A stretch of 64,000 nucleotides of DNA from Myxococcaceae bacterium (GTDB lineage Bacteria; Myxococcota; Myxococcia; Myxococcales; Myxococcaceae). The stretch covers positions 1-64,000 of the forward strand of contig JADGRA010000005.1 of the NCBI GenBank assembly GCA_017881265.1. The letters run 5' to 3'. Below the pieces are notes generated by a model. It searched no databases. It worked only from the letters and a program-made list of their open reading frames with translations, and was not told the origin of the DNA. This document shows positions 10,921-20,220 of this stretch, one piece after another; within the stretch, counting starts at the first letter, position 1, and each line of letters starts with the position of its first letter. The translations under genes were made by a program, and so were the position numbers.

Positions 10921-12386
10921 GTCTCGGCGCGTCGGTGGCGCTGGGGTTCTTGCTGGCCCAGCCGCCGGTGCAGGTGGGGAGCAAGGTCTTCACCGAGTCG
11001 GTCGTCCTGGGGGAGGTGGCCACCCGGACGCTGGCCGCCAGCGGCATCCCCGCCGTGCACCGGCGCGAGCTCGGCGGCACGCGCATCCTCTGGGACGCGC
11101 TTCAGCGCGGGGAGCTCGACGCCTACCCCGAGTACACCGGCACGCTGGCCGAGGAGATTTTCGCCGGACGAGTCCCCGCCACCCTGGAGGCGCTGCGTCC
11201 GGCGCTGGCCACGCGCGGGGTCCGCATTGCCGTGGTCCTCGGCTTCGTGGACAGCTACGCGCTGGGAATGAAGGCGGCCACCGCGGAGACGCTGGGCATC
11301 CGGCGCATCTCAGACCTTCAGGCCCACCCGCAGCTGCGCTTTGCCTTCAGCAATGAGTTTCTCGACCGCGCCGACGGCTGGCGGGCGCTGCAGCGGGCCT
11401 ATGGCCTTCCCCAGACGGACGTGCGGGGCATGGACCACGACCTGGCCTACCGGGGCCTTGCCGCAGGCGCCTTCGAGGTGACCGACCTGTATTCCACCGA
11501 CGCCGAGGTGCAGCGTTTGGGCCTGCGCGTCCTCGAGGACGACCGGCGCCATTTCCCGGACTACCAGGCGCTGCTGTTGCTGCGAGAAGCCGCCGCCAGC
11601 CCGGGCGTGCTGGCTGCGCTGTCGCAGCTGGACGGACGGGTGTCCGCCCGCGACATGGTGGCGATGAATGCGCGGGCCAAGGTGGACCACGTGCCGGAGG
11701 CCCGCATCGCCGCCGACTTCCTGAAGGCCACGGGCCTGGACACCGGGAGCCCGGTGTTGCCTGGACGGGCCCGGCGACTCCTCGGGTATTTGCGGGACCA
11801 CCTGGTGCTGGTGGGCGTCTCCCTGGCTGGTTCCATCCTGGTCGGCCTCCCCTTGGGCATTCTGGCGGCACGCCGCCCGCGTCTCGGCCAGGCCGTGCTG
11901 GCCGGGGTGGGTGTGCTGCAGACGTTGCCGTCCCTGGCCCTGCTGGTGCTGATGATTCCGCTGTTGGGGATTGGGGCCCGGCCCGCCATCGCCGCGCTTT
12001 TCCTATACGGGCTGCTCCCGGTGGTGCGAAACACCCACGCCGGGCTGACGGGCATTCCGGGCGAATTGCAGGAGGCGGCCGAGGCGCTCGGGGTGTCGCG
12101 GCTGGAACGGCTGTGGCGGATTGAATTGCCGCTGGCCTCGCCCTCCATCCTCGCCGGCATCCAGACGTCGGCCGTCATCTGCGTCGGCACGGCGACGCTG
12201 GGGGCGCTGGTCGGCGCAGGCGGCTTCGGACAGCCCATCCTGACCGGCATCCGCCTGGACAACGTCGGCCTGCTTTTGGAGGGGGCGGTGCCGGCGGCGC
12301 TGCTGGCCCTGGCGGTGCAAGGCCTCTTCGAGGGGCTTGGCCGCCTCGTCATCCCCCGCGGCCTGCGCCTCGTCCGCATGCCGTGA
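10917..12386 (+). CDS. Fused substrate-binding domain plus ABC permease (OpuF/EgtUV-like, SBD at N-terminus)
   Basis: OpuAC-type GSKVFTESVVLGE...AYPEYTGTL followed by 5-6 TM permease with EALGVSRLERLWRIELPLASPSILAG EAA loop. Confidence 0.85.
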   Translation: MSLGASVALGFLLAQPPVQVGSKVFTESVVLGEVATRTLAASGIPAVHRRELGGTRILWDALQRGELDAYPEYTGTLAEEIFAGRVPATLEALRPALATRGVRIAVVLGFVDSYALGMKAATAETLGIRRISDLQAHPQLRFAFSNEFLDRADGWRALQRAYGLPQTDVRGMDHDLAYRGLAAGAFEVTDLYSTDAEVQRLGLRVLEDDRRHFPDYQALLLLREAAASPGVLAALSQLDGRVSARDMVAMNARAKVDHVPEARIAADFLKATGLDTGSPVLPGRARRLLGYLRDHLVLVGVSLAGSILVGLPLGILAARRPRLGQAVLAGVGVLQTLPSLALLVLMIPLLGIGARPAIAALFLYGLLPVVRNTHAGLTGIPGELQEAAEALGVSRLERLWRIELPLASPSILAGIQTSAVICVGTATLGALVGAGGFGQPILTGIRLDNVGLLLEGAVPAALLALAVQGLFEGLGRLVIPRGLRLVRMP

Positions 12387-13768
12387 GCCCGGTGCCGCTG
12401 CACAGCGCCCAGGGCCGGGGCGTGGTGGCGGCCGCCATCCTCGGTTCGGGGATGGCGTTTCTGGACGGGACGGCGGTCAACGTCGCCCTCCCCACGCTGC
12501 AGCGCGAGCTCGGCGTGGGCCTGGAGGGGTTGCAGTGGACGCTGGATGCGTACCTCCTCACCCTGAGCGCCCTGTTGCTGCTGGGCGGCAGTCTGGGAGA
12601 CGTCTTCGGCCAGCGGCGCGTCTTCGTCCTCGGCGTGGCGTGGTTTGCGCTGGCCTCCGCGGCCTGCGGCTGCGTCTCCAGTGCATTCGGGCTGGTGCTG
12701 GCCCGCGCCGTCCAGGGCGTCGGCGCCGCCATTCTGGTGCCCGGCAGCCTGGCCACGCTGCGCACCGGCATTGCCACCGAGGACCAGGGCGCGGCCATCG
12801 GCACCTGGGCCGGCCTGTCCGGCGTCACCACCGCCGCCGGGCCCCTGCTGGGGGGCTGGCTTGTCCAGGCCCTCTCCTGGCGGAGCATCTTCTTCCTCAA
12901 CCTGCCCCTGGCGGCCGCGGCCCTCTGGGCCGCGCTGCGCTACCTGCCGGACACCCCGGGCCGCCGCGGCGTCCGCCTGGACGTGGCCGGCGCGACCGCG
13001 GCGGCGGTGGGGATTGGGGCAGTCACCTACGCCCTCATCGAAGGACCAGCGCACGGCTGGCCGCTGTCGGCGCTCGCCGCGGCCGCCGTGGGCGTGGCGG
13101 CGCTCGGAATCTTCATCCCCCTGGAGCGGCGGCCGGACGCCATGCTGCCGCTCGGCTTGTTTGCCTCGCGGGCCTTCACCGCCGCCAACCTCACCACGCT
13201 GGCCGTCTATGCCGGCCTAGGCAGCGCCACCTTCTTGCTTGCCCTCACCCTGCAGCAAGCGCTCGGCTACTCGCCGCTGGCCAGCGGGGCCGCGCTGCTG
13301 CCTGTCACGCTGTTGTTGCTGGTCCTCTCGCCCAGCGCGGGGCGCCTGGCCCAGACTTGGGGCGCGCGGCTGCCCTTAAGCCTCGGCCCCGCGGTGGTGG
13401 CGCTGGGGCTGCTGCTGTTCCTAAGGGTGCAGCTGCACGGCGCCTACCTCACCCACGTGCTGCCCGGGGTGCTTGTCTTCGCCGTCGGGCTGGCGGTGAC
13501 GGTGGCCCCGCTGACGGGGGCCGTCCTGTCGGCGGTGGAGACGTCCTACGCGGGCATTGCGTCCGGGGTGAACAACGCCGTGGCGCGCGTGGCGGGGCTG
13601 CTCGGCGTGGCGGCGATTCCCTGGGCGGCCGGCCTCAGCGGCCTCGGTACGCTGTCGCCGGAGCGGTTGCTGTCGGGCTTTCACCGCGCCATGGCCTTGT
13701 GTGCGCTGCTGGCGCTGGCCGGCGGCGCGGTGGCCGCGTGGGGATTGCGTGTCGAACGCAGGCGTTGA
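12383..13768 (+). CDS. MFS transporter, DHA2 (EmrB/QacA) type
   Basis: LGSGMAFLDGTAVNVALPTLQRELGVGLEGLQWTLDAYLLTLSALLLLGGSLGDVFGQRRVF. Confidence 0.9.
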   Translation: MSPVPLHSAQGRGVVAAAILGSGMAFLDGTAVNVALPTLQRELGVGLEGLQWTLDAYLLTLSALLLLGGSLGDVFGQRRVFVLGVAWFALASAACGCVSSAFGLVLARAVQGVGAAILVPGSLATLRTGIATEDQGAAIGTWAGLSGVTTAAGPLLGGWLVQALSWRSIFFLNLPLAAAALWAALRYLPDTPGRRGVRLDVAGATAAAVGIGAVTYALIEGPAHGWPLSALAAAAVGVAALGIFIPLERRPDAMLPLGLFASRAFTAANLTTLAVYAGLGSATFLLALTLQQALGYSPLASGAALLPVTLLLLVLSPSAGRLAQTWGARLPLSLGPAVVALGLLLFLRVQLHGAYLTHVLPGVLVFAVGLAVTVAPLTGAVLSAVETSYAGIASGVNNAVARVAGLLGVAAIPWAAGLSGLGTLSPERLLSGFHRAMALCALLALAGGAVAAWGLRVERRR

Positions 13769-13801
13769 AGACGCCTGCCGCCCCGGGCGAAGCTGCCTTC
13801 T

Positions 13802-15193
13802 ATGCCCAAGTCCAACCACACTGCGGGGGAGATCTCGGACGCCCTGGTGTTTTTCGGCGCCACCGGAGACCTCGCCTTCAAGAAGATATTTCCCGCGCTG
13901 CAGCACATGGTCCGGCGCGGAACGCTGCCCTGCCCGGTGGTGGGCGTGGCCAAGTCCGGTTTCACCGTGGAGCAGCTCATCGCCCGGGCCCGCGACAGCG
14001 TCACTCAGCACGGCGGTGGGGTGGACAAGGTGGCCTTCCCGAAGCTGGTGAGCCAGCTCAAGTACATCGACGGGGACTATGCGGACCCGATGACGTTTGC
14101 CGAGCTGCGCCAGGTGCTGGGGGACGCGCACCACCCGACGCACTACCTGGCCATCCCCCCGAGTCTCTTCGCCACCGTCGTGCAGTCGCTCGGCACGTCG
14201 GGCTGCGCCAACGGCGCCCGCGTCATCCTCGAGAAGCCCTTCGGCCACAACCTGGAGTCCGCCCGGGCGCTCAACCAGACGCTGCACAAAGTGTTTCCCG
14301 AGGCCAATATTTTCCGCATTGACCACTACTTGGGCAAGGAGACGGTGGAGAACCTGCTCGTCTTCCGCTTCGCCAACACCTTCCTCGAGCCCATCTGGAA
14401 CCGCAACTACGTCGAGAGCGTCCAAATCACCATGGCCGAGTCCTTCGGCGTCCAGGGCCGGGGCAAGTTTTACGACGAGACGGGCTGCATCAGGGACGTG
14501 GTGCAGAACCACATGCTGCAGGTGGTGGGGTTTCTCGCCATGGAGGCGCCGTCGGACCTCTACCCGGAATCGGTGCGCAACGAGTTGGCGGACGTGCTGC
14601 GCGCCATTCCCCCCATCGACATCACGCAGCTGGTGCGGGGCCAGTTCCAGGGCTACCGGGAGGAGCCGGGGGTGGCCAAGGACTCTCCGGTGGAAACCTA
14701 CGCGGCGATGCGGATGGAGGTCGCGCTGTGGCGGTGGGACGGGGTGCCCTTCTTCATCCGCGCCGGCAAGCACCTGCCGGTGACGGCCACCGAGGTGCTG
14801 GTGCGCCTCCGCCGCCCGCCACTGCGGAAGGTGACGCAGCGCCACGACGCCAACTACTTCCGCTTCCGCCTCGGCCCGGACATGCAGCTCAGCCTCGGCG
14901 CCCGAGTGAAGAGGCCCGGGCCCACCGTGGTCGGGATGAATGTCGAGCTGGAGGCGGTGAAGGCCCCCAAGGGCGAGGAGGAGGCCTATGAGAGGCTTCT
15001 CACCGACGCCCTGCACGGCGATGCGACGCTCTTCGTCCGCGAGGACGCCGTCGAGGCGGCCTGGGCCGCCGTCGCCCCCCTCCTCGACGACGAGCGGCCC
15101 GTGCACCCCTACGCCCCAGGCAGCTGGGGCCCCCAGGAAGCGGACCGCCTGGCCCGGGACGTCGGCGGCTGGCACGACCCGGTGGTGCGCTGA
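13802..15193 (+). CDS. zwf: Glucose-6-phosphate 1-dehydrogenase
   Basis: [55 protein letters not shown]. Confidence 0.93.
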   Translation: MPKSNHTAGEISDALVFFGATGDLAFKKIFPALQHMVRRGTLPCPVVGVAKSGFTVEQLIARARDSVTQHGGGVDKVAFPKLVSQLKYIDGDYADPMTFAELRQVLGDAHHPTHYLAIPPSLFATVVQSLGTSGCANGARVILEKPFGHNLESARALNQTLHKVFPEANIFRIDHYLGKETVENLLVFRFANTFLEPIWNRNYVESVQITMAESFGVQGRGKFYDETGCIRDVVQNHMLQVVGFLAMEAPSDLYPESVRNELADVLRAIPPIDITQLVRGQFQGYREEPGVAKDSPVETYAAMRMEVALWRWDGVPFFIRAGKHLPVTATEVLVRLRRPPLRKVTQRHDANYFRFRLGPDMQLSLGARVKRPGPTVVGMNVELEAVKAPKGEEEAYERLLTDALHGDATLFVREDAVEAAWAAVAPLLDDERPVHPYAPGSWGPQEADRLARDVGGWHDPVVR

Positions 15194-15220
15194 CGGGCCG
15201 CGCCCCCAGCAGGGGCGGCC

Positions 15221-17992
15221 TCAGGTCCCCGGCTTCTTTGCGGCGAAGTCGCCGGCCTTCACCACGCTGACCTGGCCGGGGTCGAGGTACTTGCGCAAGG
15301 CAGCCGTCACCTGGTCCGCGCTGAGGGCCTTGACGCGCTGCTCGAGTGCTGCGTCGAAGGCCAGGGTGCGGTCCAGGTCCAGGTAGTTGGACAGCCTGGC
15401 GGCCAGGCCGGCGTCCTGGGTGCGCGACACCTCCCGGTTTTGCAGCCAGGCCTGCCGCCCCTCGTCGAGTTCCTTGTCGCTGTAGCCGCCGGTGGAGGCC
15501 TGCGTCAGCACCTCGCGAAAGGCCGTCTCCAGCTTGCCCACGTTTGCCGGGTTGTAGATGGCATAGCCCACCCAGCGCCCCACCGGCTCCCGGCTGCTGG
15601 CGTAGAAGACGGAGCCGACGCCGTAACTCAATCCGTCCGTCTTCCGCACCCGGTCGGCCAACCGGCTGCGCAGCGAGCCTCCACCGAGGAGGTAGTTGGC
15701 GAGGGTGAAGGCCGGGTAGTCCGCGTCCGTGTCCTGCAGCGCCACCGGGAGCTCCGCATAGAAGAAGGCGTTGGCCTTGTCCGGCGTCTCGCGCTGCTCC
15801 TCCAGCGGCTTCACCACCTTCATTCGCTCCACGATGCGCGCGTAGGGCTGCGCGCTCTTCCAGTCACCGAACAGGCGCGTCACCAGCGCCTGGACTTCCT
15901 TGGCGTCGAAGTCCCCCACCGCGGCGAAGGTGGCGTTGTCTGCCCCGTAGAAATTCCTGTGGAAGGCCTGCACCTGCTCCAGCCTGGCCGCCTTCAGCTG
16001 GGCGATGGTCGTCTCGGGCGTCTTCACCTCGCGCGGGCTGCCGGCTGGGTAGGGGCTCACGTACTGGCCCATGGCGACCGTGGCCACGGTCTGCGGTTCA
16101 GTCTTGGCCTCCTCCAACTGGGTGACCCGTTCGCCGACGAGAAGCTCCAACTCCTTGGCCGGGAAGGACGGTTGGCGGAGGACTTCTGCCAGCAGCGTGA
16201 GGACCGCGGGGAGGTGTTCCCGCACTGTGGTGACGGCCACCCGGGCACCCTCGGCGCTTCCGCTGACGCTGACTTGCGCCTTCAGCTTGTCCAGCGCGTC
16301 CTTGAGCTGCTCGCGGGTATGCGAGGCGGTCCCGCGCATCAGCATGCTGCCTGCCAGCGACGGGGCCTCGCCGAGGTTGGAGAGGGCGGCTTCCGTCCCG
16401 AAGCGCAGCGTCAAGTCGAAGGAGACCAGGGTCCCCTTCGTCTTCTTTGCAAGCAGCGCCCCCTTCAGCCCGTTGGGGGCGGCGAAGCCCACCGTGCGCG
16501 CGTCGATGTTGGCCGGCGAGGCGTCGAAAGCCTCGCCCTGCGCCATGGGGGCGCGCCCCTGGTAGCCCTGCACCATGGCCTGCACGTCGGCTGCCGGCGG
16601 CACCTCGGCGCGGTCCGGCTTGTCCGTGGGCAAATAGATGCCGACGGTGCGGTTGCTGGCCTTGAAGTAGCGCTCCGCCGCGCGCTGCACGTCGGCCAGG
16701 GTGGCCTTCTCCCGGCGGTCGCGGTTGAGGAAGAAGAGGCGCCAGTCCCCGGCGGCCATGGCCTCGCTCAGCGCCACCGCCAGCCGGGACGTCTCGCTGG
16801 TGATGAGGTCGAACTGCTTGGCCGCTTCCGCCTTCGCCCGGTCCAGCTCGGCCAGGGTGAAGGGTGGGCTATTCACGTGCTCGAGGGTGTTGAGCAGCAC
16901 GTCCAAGGGGCCATCCGCCTTGGCCGCGGCCGGGAGGTCGGCGCCGAAGATGGCGAAGCTTGGCTCGAGGGTACTGACGCGCTGGTCGAAGACGGCCGAG
17001 GCGAGCTTGGTGTCCACCAGCGCCCGGTGCAACCGGCCACTCGGCGTGTTGGCCAGCATCTGCATGGCCAGCCCGAGCGCCGGGGAGTCCGCGTCCGAGG
17101 CGGCGGGGATGTGGTAGCCGGCGGCCACCACCGGCGTGCCGCCCACCCGCCGGACGGTGACGCCGCGCTCGCCGTCCTGGGTGGGCTCGGCGGTGTACGT
17201 CTTCTCCAGCGTGCGCTTTGGCCGCGGGATGGGACCGAAGAGCTGGTTCACCAGCGCCAGCGTCTTCGCCTCGTCGATGCGCCCGGCCACCAGCAGCACG
17301 GCGTTGTCCGGCTGGTAGTACTGCCGGTAGAAGGCCTGCAGCCGAGGAATGTCGACGTGTTCAATGTCGCTCTTGGCCCCGATGGTGTCCTTGCCGTAGT
17401 TGTGCCAGTCGAAGGCCACCGCCTGCAGGCGCTGCAACGTGACGTTTTCCGGGTCGTTCTCGCCGGATTCGAATTCATTGCGGACGACCGTCATCTCCGA
17501 GTCGAGGTCCTTCCGGGCGATGAAGCTGTGCACCATGCGGTCGGCCTCCAGGCCGAGGGCCGTCTGCAGGTTGGCCTCGCTGGCCGGGAAGCTGACGAAG
17601 TAGTTGGTCCGGTCGAACCAGGTGCTGCCGTTGAAGCGGCCACCCAGCGAGTTGAGCGTCTTGGTGGGGTCCGGGTGCGACGGCGTCCCCTTGAAGAGGA
17701 GATGTTCCAAAAGGTGCGCCATGCCCGTCTCGCCGTAGCTCTCCTGCCGCGAGCCGACCAAGTAGGTGATGTTCACGGTCATCGACGGCTTGGACGCATC
17801 CGGAAACAGCAGCACCCGGAGTCCGTTGGCCAGCCGGTACTCCGTAATCCCCTCCACCGAGGTGACGCGTTCCGGCGCCGGCAGTGGCTTCGCACGGGAG
17901 GTAGCGGGCTTTCCTTGGGCCTGGGGCAACGGTTGGGCGAAGGCCGCAGGCGAAGCGAGTAGCGCGACAGCGGCAAGGGCGAGAAGGCGCAT
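15221..17992 (-). CDS. Secreted M16 family zinc peptidase (double-domain)
   Basis: Signal peptide MRLLALAAVALLASPAAFA; HLLEHLLFKGTPSHPDPT; second inactive-type M16 domain. Confidence 0.92.
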   Translation of the reverse strand: MRLLALAAVALLASPAAFAQPLPQAQGKPATSRAKPLPAPERVTSVEGITEYRLANGLRVLLFPDASKPSMTVNITYLVGSRQESYGETGMAHLLEHLLFKGTPSHPDPTKTLNSLGGRFNGSTWFDRTNYFVSFPASEANLQTALGLEADRMVHSFIARKDLDSEMTVVRNEFESGENDPENVTLQRLQAVAFDWHNYGKDTIGAKSDIEHVDIPRLQAFYRQYYQPDNAVLLVAGRIDEAKTLALVNQLFGPIPRPKRTLEKTYTAEPTQDGERGVTVRRVGGTPVVAAGYHIPAASDADSPALGLAMQMLANTPSGRLHRALVDTKLASAVFDQRVSTLEPSFAIFGADLPAAAKADGPLDVLLNTLEHVNSPPFTLAELDRAKAEAAKQFDLITSETSRLAVALSEAMAAGDWRLFFLNRDRREKATLADVQRAAERYFKASNRTVGIYLPTDKPDRAEVPPAADVQAMVQGYQGRAPMAQGEAFDASPANIDARTVGFAAPNGLKGALLAKKTKGTLVSFDLTLRFGTEAALSNLGEAPSLAGSMLMRGTASHTREQLKDALDKLKAQVSVSGSAEGARVAVTTVREHLPAVLTLLAEVLRQPSFPAKELELLVGERVTQLEEAKTEPQTVATVAMGQYVSPYPAGSPREVKTPETTIAQLKAARLEQVQAFHRNFYGADNATFAAVGDFDAKEVQALVTRLFGDWKSAQPYARIVERMKVVKPLEEQRETPDKANAFFYAELPVALQDTDADYPAFTLANYLLGGGSLRSRLADRVRKTDGLSYGVGSVFYASSREPVGRWVGYAIYNPANVGKLETAFREVLTQASTGGYSDKELDEGRQAWLQNREVSRTQDAGLAARLSNYLDLDRTLAFDAALEQRVKALSADQVTAALRKYLDPGQVSVVKAGDFAAKKPGT

Positions 17993-18121
17993 CCGGGGGG
18001 TAACTCCTGAGGCGGGGGGATGGGACGACCTGCGAAAACGGCCGGCGCGGACATAGTGTTCCAGCGCCCCGGATGCCAGCCGCTATGCCGGTGTCGGAGC
18101 CGCCGGTTACCGTCTCACGGT

Positions 18122-19552
18122 ATGGAAAGCTGGTTGATTGGGGCCCTCGCCGTCCTGGCGGCGGGCGCGGTGTCGCTTGTGGCCTGGGTCCTGGGCCGGG
18201 CCCGGCTTGCCCAGACGCTGGCCCGCCTGCAGGCAGAGCTCGCGGGGGCGGCCGAGCGGCTGCAGGCCCGCGAGGAGCGCTGCGCCCGGATGGAGACGGA
18301 ACTCGCCGGGGCACGCGCCGACGCCGGCCGGCTGATGGAAGCGCGGGCACTCGTCGAGTCGAGCCTGGCCGGGCTGGAGGCCCGGCGCGCCGAGGAGCTG
18401 CGCGCCGCTGAGGAGAAGCTGCAGCTGCTGGCAAGCGCGCAGGAGCAGCTCGTCCAGCAATTCAAGGCGCTTTCGCTGGACGCGCTCCAGTCCAACAACC
18501 AGGCCTTCCTGGACCTGGCCAAGACGACCCTCGAAAAGTACCAGGACGGGGCCAAGTCGGAGCTGGAAGCGCGGTCCACCGCCGTCGGGGAGCTGGTGGC
18601 CCCGCTGAAGGAGCAGCTCGAGAAGATGGGGGGCCAGGTCCTTGAGTTGGAGAAGGGCCGGGCCGAGGCCTACGGCGCCCTCCACCAGCAGCTGCGGGGC
18701 GTGGCGGAGGCCAACGTCCTCCTCAAGGCGCAAACCGAACGCCTGGTGGGGGCACTGCGCACTTCCTCGGTGCGCGGCCGCTGGGGGGAAATCCAGCTCA
18801 AGCGTGTGGTGGAGCTCGCCGGCATGCTCGCCCACTGCGACTTCGTGGAACAGCTGCACGTGCAAGGGGAGGGCGGCCGCCTGCGTCCCGACCTGGTGGT
18901 CCAGCTGCCCGGGGGCAAGCAGGTGGTGGTGGACAGCAAGGCGCCGCTCGAAGCCTACCTCGACGCCCATGAGATGCCCGACGAGACGCTACGGGCCGCC
19001 AAGCTTCAGGAGCATGCCGCGCAGATTCGCCGCCACATGCGAGCGCTCGCCGAGAAGGGCTACGCCGAGCAATTCGCCTCGGCCCCGGAATTCGTCGTCA
19101 TGTTCCTGCCGGGAGAGGCCTTCTTCTCCGCGGCGCTCGAGCGGGACCCGGAGCTGATTGAATTCGGCGCGCAGCAGAATGTCATCCCCGCTTCCCCCAC
19201 CACGCTGATTGCGTTGCTGCGGGCGGTGGCCTACGGCTGGCGGCAGGAGCAGGCGGCGGAGGGGGCGCGCACCATCCAGCGCCTCGGGCGCGAGCTGCAC
19301 GACCGCATCCGCACCGTCGCCGGCCACCTGCAGGCCCTCGGCGCCCAGCTGGGCAAGGGCGTGGAGGCCTACAACAAGGCCGTGGGCTCGCTGGAGAGTC
19401 GGGTGTTGCCCAGTGCCCGCAAGCTGCGCGACCTCGGCGCCGGGGGCGCAACCGAGGAAGTGCCCCAACTCGAACCGGTGGAAAGCCTGGTGCGCCAGAT
19501 GGAGATGCCGGCGCTCACCTCGGCCACCAAGCCCTCCAACGAGGCCGCCTGA
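18122..19552 (+). CDS. rmuC: DNA recombination protein RmuC
   Basis: N-term TM, long coiled coil, SSVRGRWGEIQLKRVVELAGM, DLVVQLPGGKQVVVDSKAPLEAY. Confidence 0.92.
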   Translation: MESWLIGALAVLAAGAVSLVAWVLGRARLAQTLARLQAELAGAAERLQAREERCARMETELAGARADAGRLMEARALVESSLAGLEARRAEELRAAEEKLQLLASAQEQLVQQFKALSLDALQSNNQAFLDLAKTTLEKYQDGAKSELEARSTAVGELVAPLKEQLEKMGGQVLELEKGRAEAYGALHQQLRGVAEANVLLKAQTERLVGALRTSSVRGRWGEIQLKRVVELAGMLAHCDFVEQLHVQGEGGRLRPDLVVQLPGGKQVVVDSKAPLEAYLDAHEMPDETLRAAKLQEHAAQIRRHMRALAEKGYAEQFASAPEFVVMFLPGEAFFSAALERDPELIEFGAQQNVIPASPTTLIALLRAVAYGWRQEQAAEGARTIQRLGRELHDRIRTVAGHLQALGAQLGKGVEAYNKAVGSLESRVLPSARKLRDLGAGGATEEVPQLEPVESLVRQMEMPALTSATKPSNEAA

Positions 19553-19617
19553 CCCCACCCAACGCTTGCAGTGAATGCAAAGCGTGCCTACGTCGTCAGT
19601 ATGGGCACGGAGGAAGC

Positions 19618-20181
19618 ATGAAAGGCTTGTTCGCGGCTGCAGCGCTGGTGTGTCTCTTCGGCTGTGAGAGCTTCACCACGCATCCGAATGCCCCCTGGGG
19701 CCCCATCAACGGTGTCAACTTCGTCCCGGCGGACGCCTTCTTCCTGGAAAGCGTACAGGCCAATGGGGACTACAACTTCGTGCTGATTGTCGCCGACCGG
19801 ACGGGCTACTGCCCCATCCTGCAGCAGAACCTAGCCGGCTACCCGGCCAACATCACCTACGCCACCTTCACCTTCTCCAACGCGATTGGCGGCGGCCCGG
19901 TCGACCCGCCGCCGGGGACCTACCCCATCACCGCTGCCTACGGGCCGACGCCTTCCGCGCAGGCCTCCTACGGGACCGTCTCCGCCAACTGCGTGGCCTC
20001 TCAGCCGCTGGCCGGCACCACCGGCAGCGTGGTGATGTCCGGCCTGGCCGCCGACGTGAGCAGCATGAGGGGGTCCGCCAACGTTGGCTTTGGCAGCGCA
20101 GGGACGCTCAGCGGGGACTTCGCCGCCCCGCTGTGCGACACCTCCAAGTCTGTGCAGGGCAACAGCCAGTGCTACCAATGA
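19618..20181 (+). CDS. Hypothetical lipoprotein
   Basis: MKGLFAAAALVCLFGCESF lipobox; SD ggagg upstream. Confidence 0.55.
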   Translation: MKGLFAAAALVCLFGCESFTTHPNAPWGPINGVNFVPADAFFLESVQANGDYNFVLIVADRTGYCPILQQNLAGYPANITYATFTFSNAIGGGPVDPPPGTYPITAAYGPTPSAQASYGTVSANCVASQPLAGTTGSVVMSGLAADVSSMRGSANVGFGSAGTLSGDFAAPLCDTSKSVQGNSQCYQ

Positions 20182-20220
20182 GGGGAGCGCCCCCCCGCCG
20201 CCTCTAGTACATAGCCGTCC

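Noticed and set aside
12337-14322. 661-aa overlapping ORF across the MFS and zwf genes
   Set aside because: Low-complexity Arg/Ala/Gly translation in a shifted frame of two well-recognised genes.
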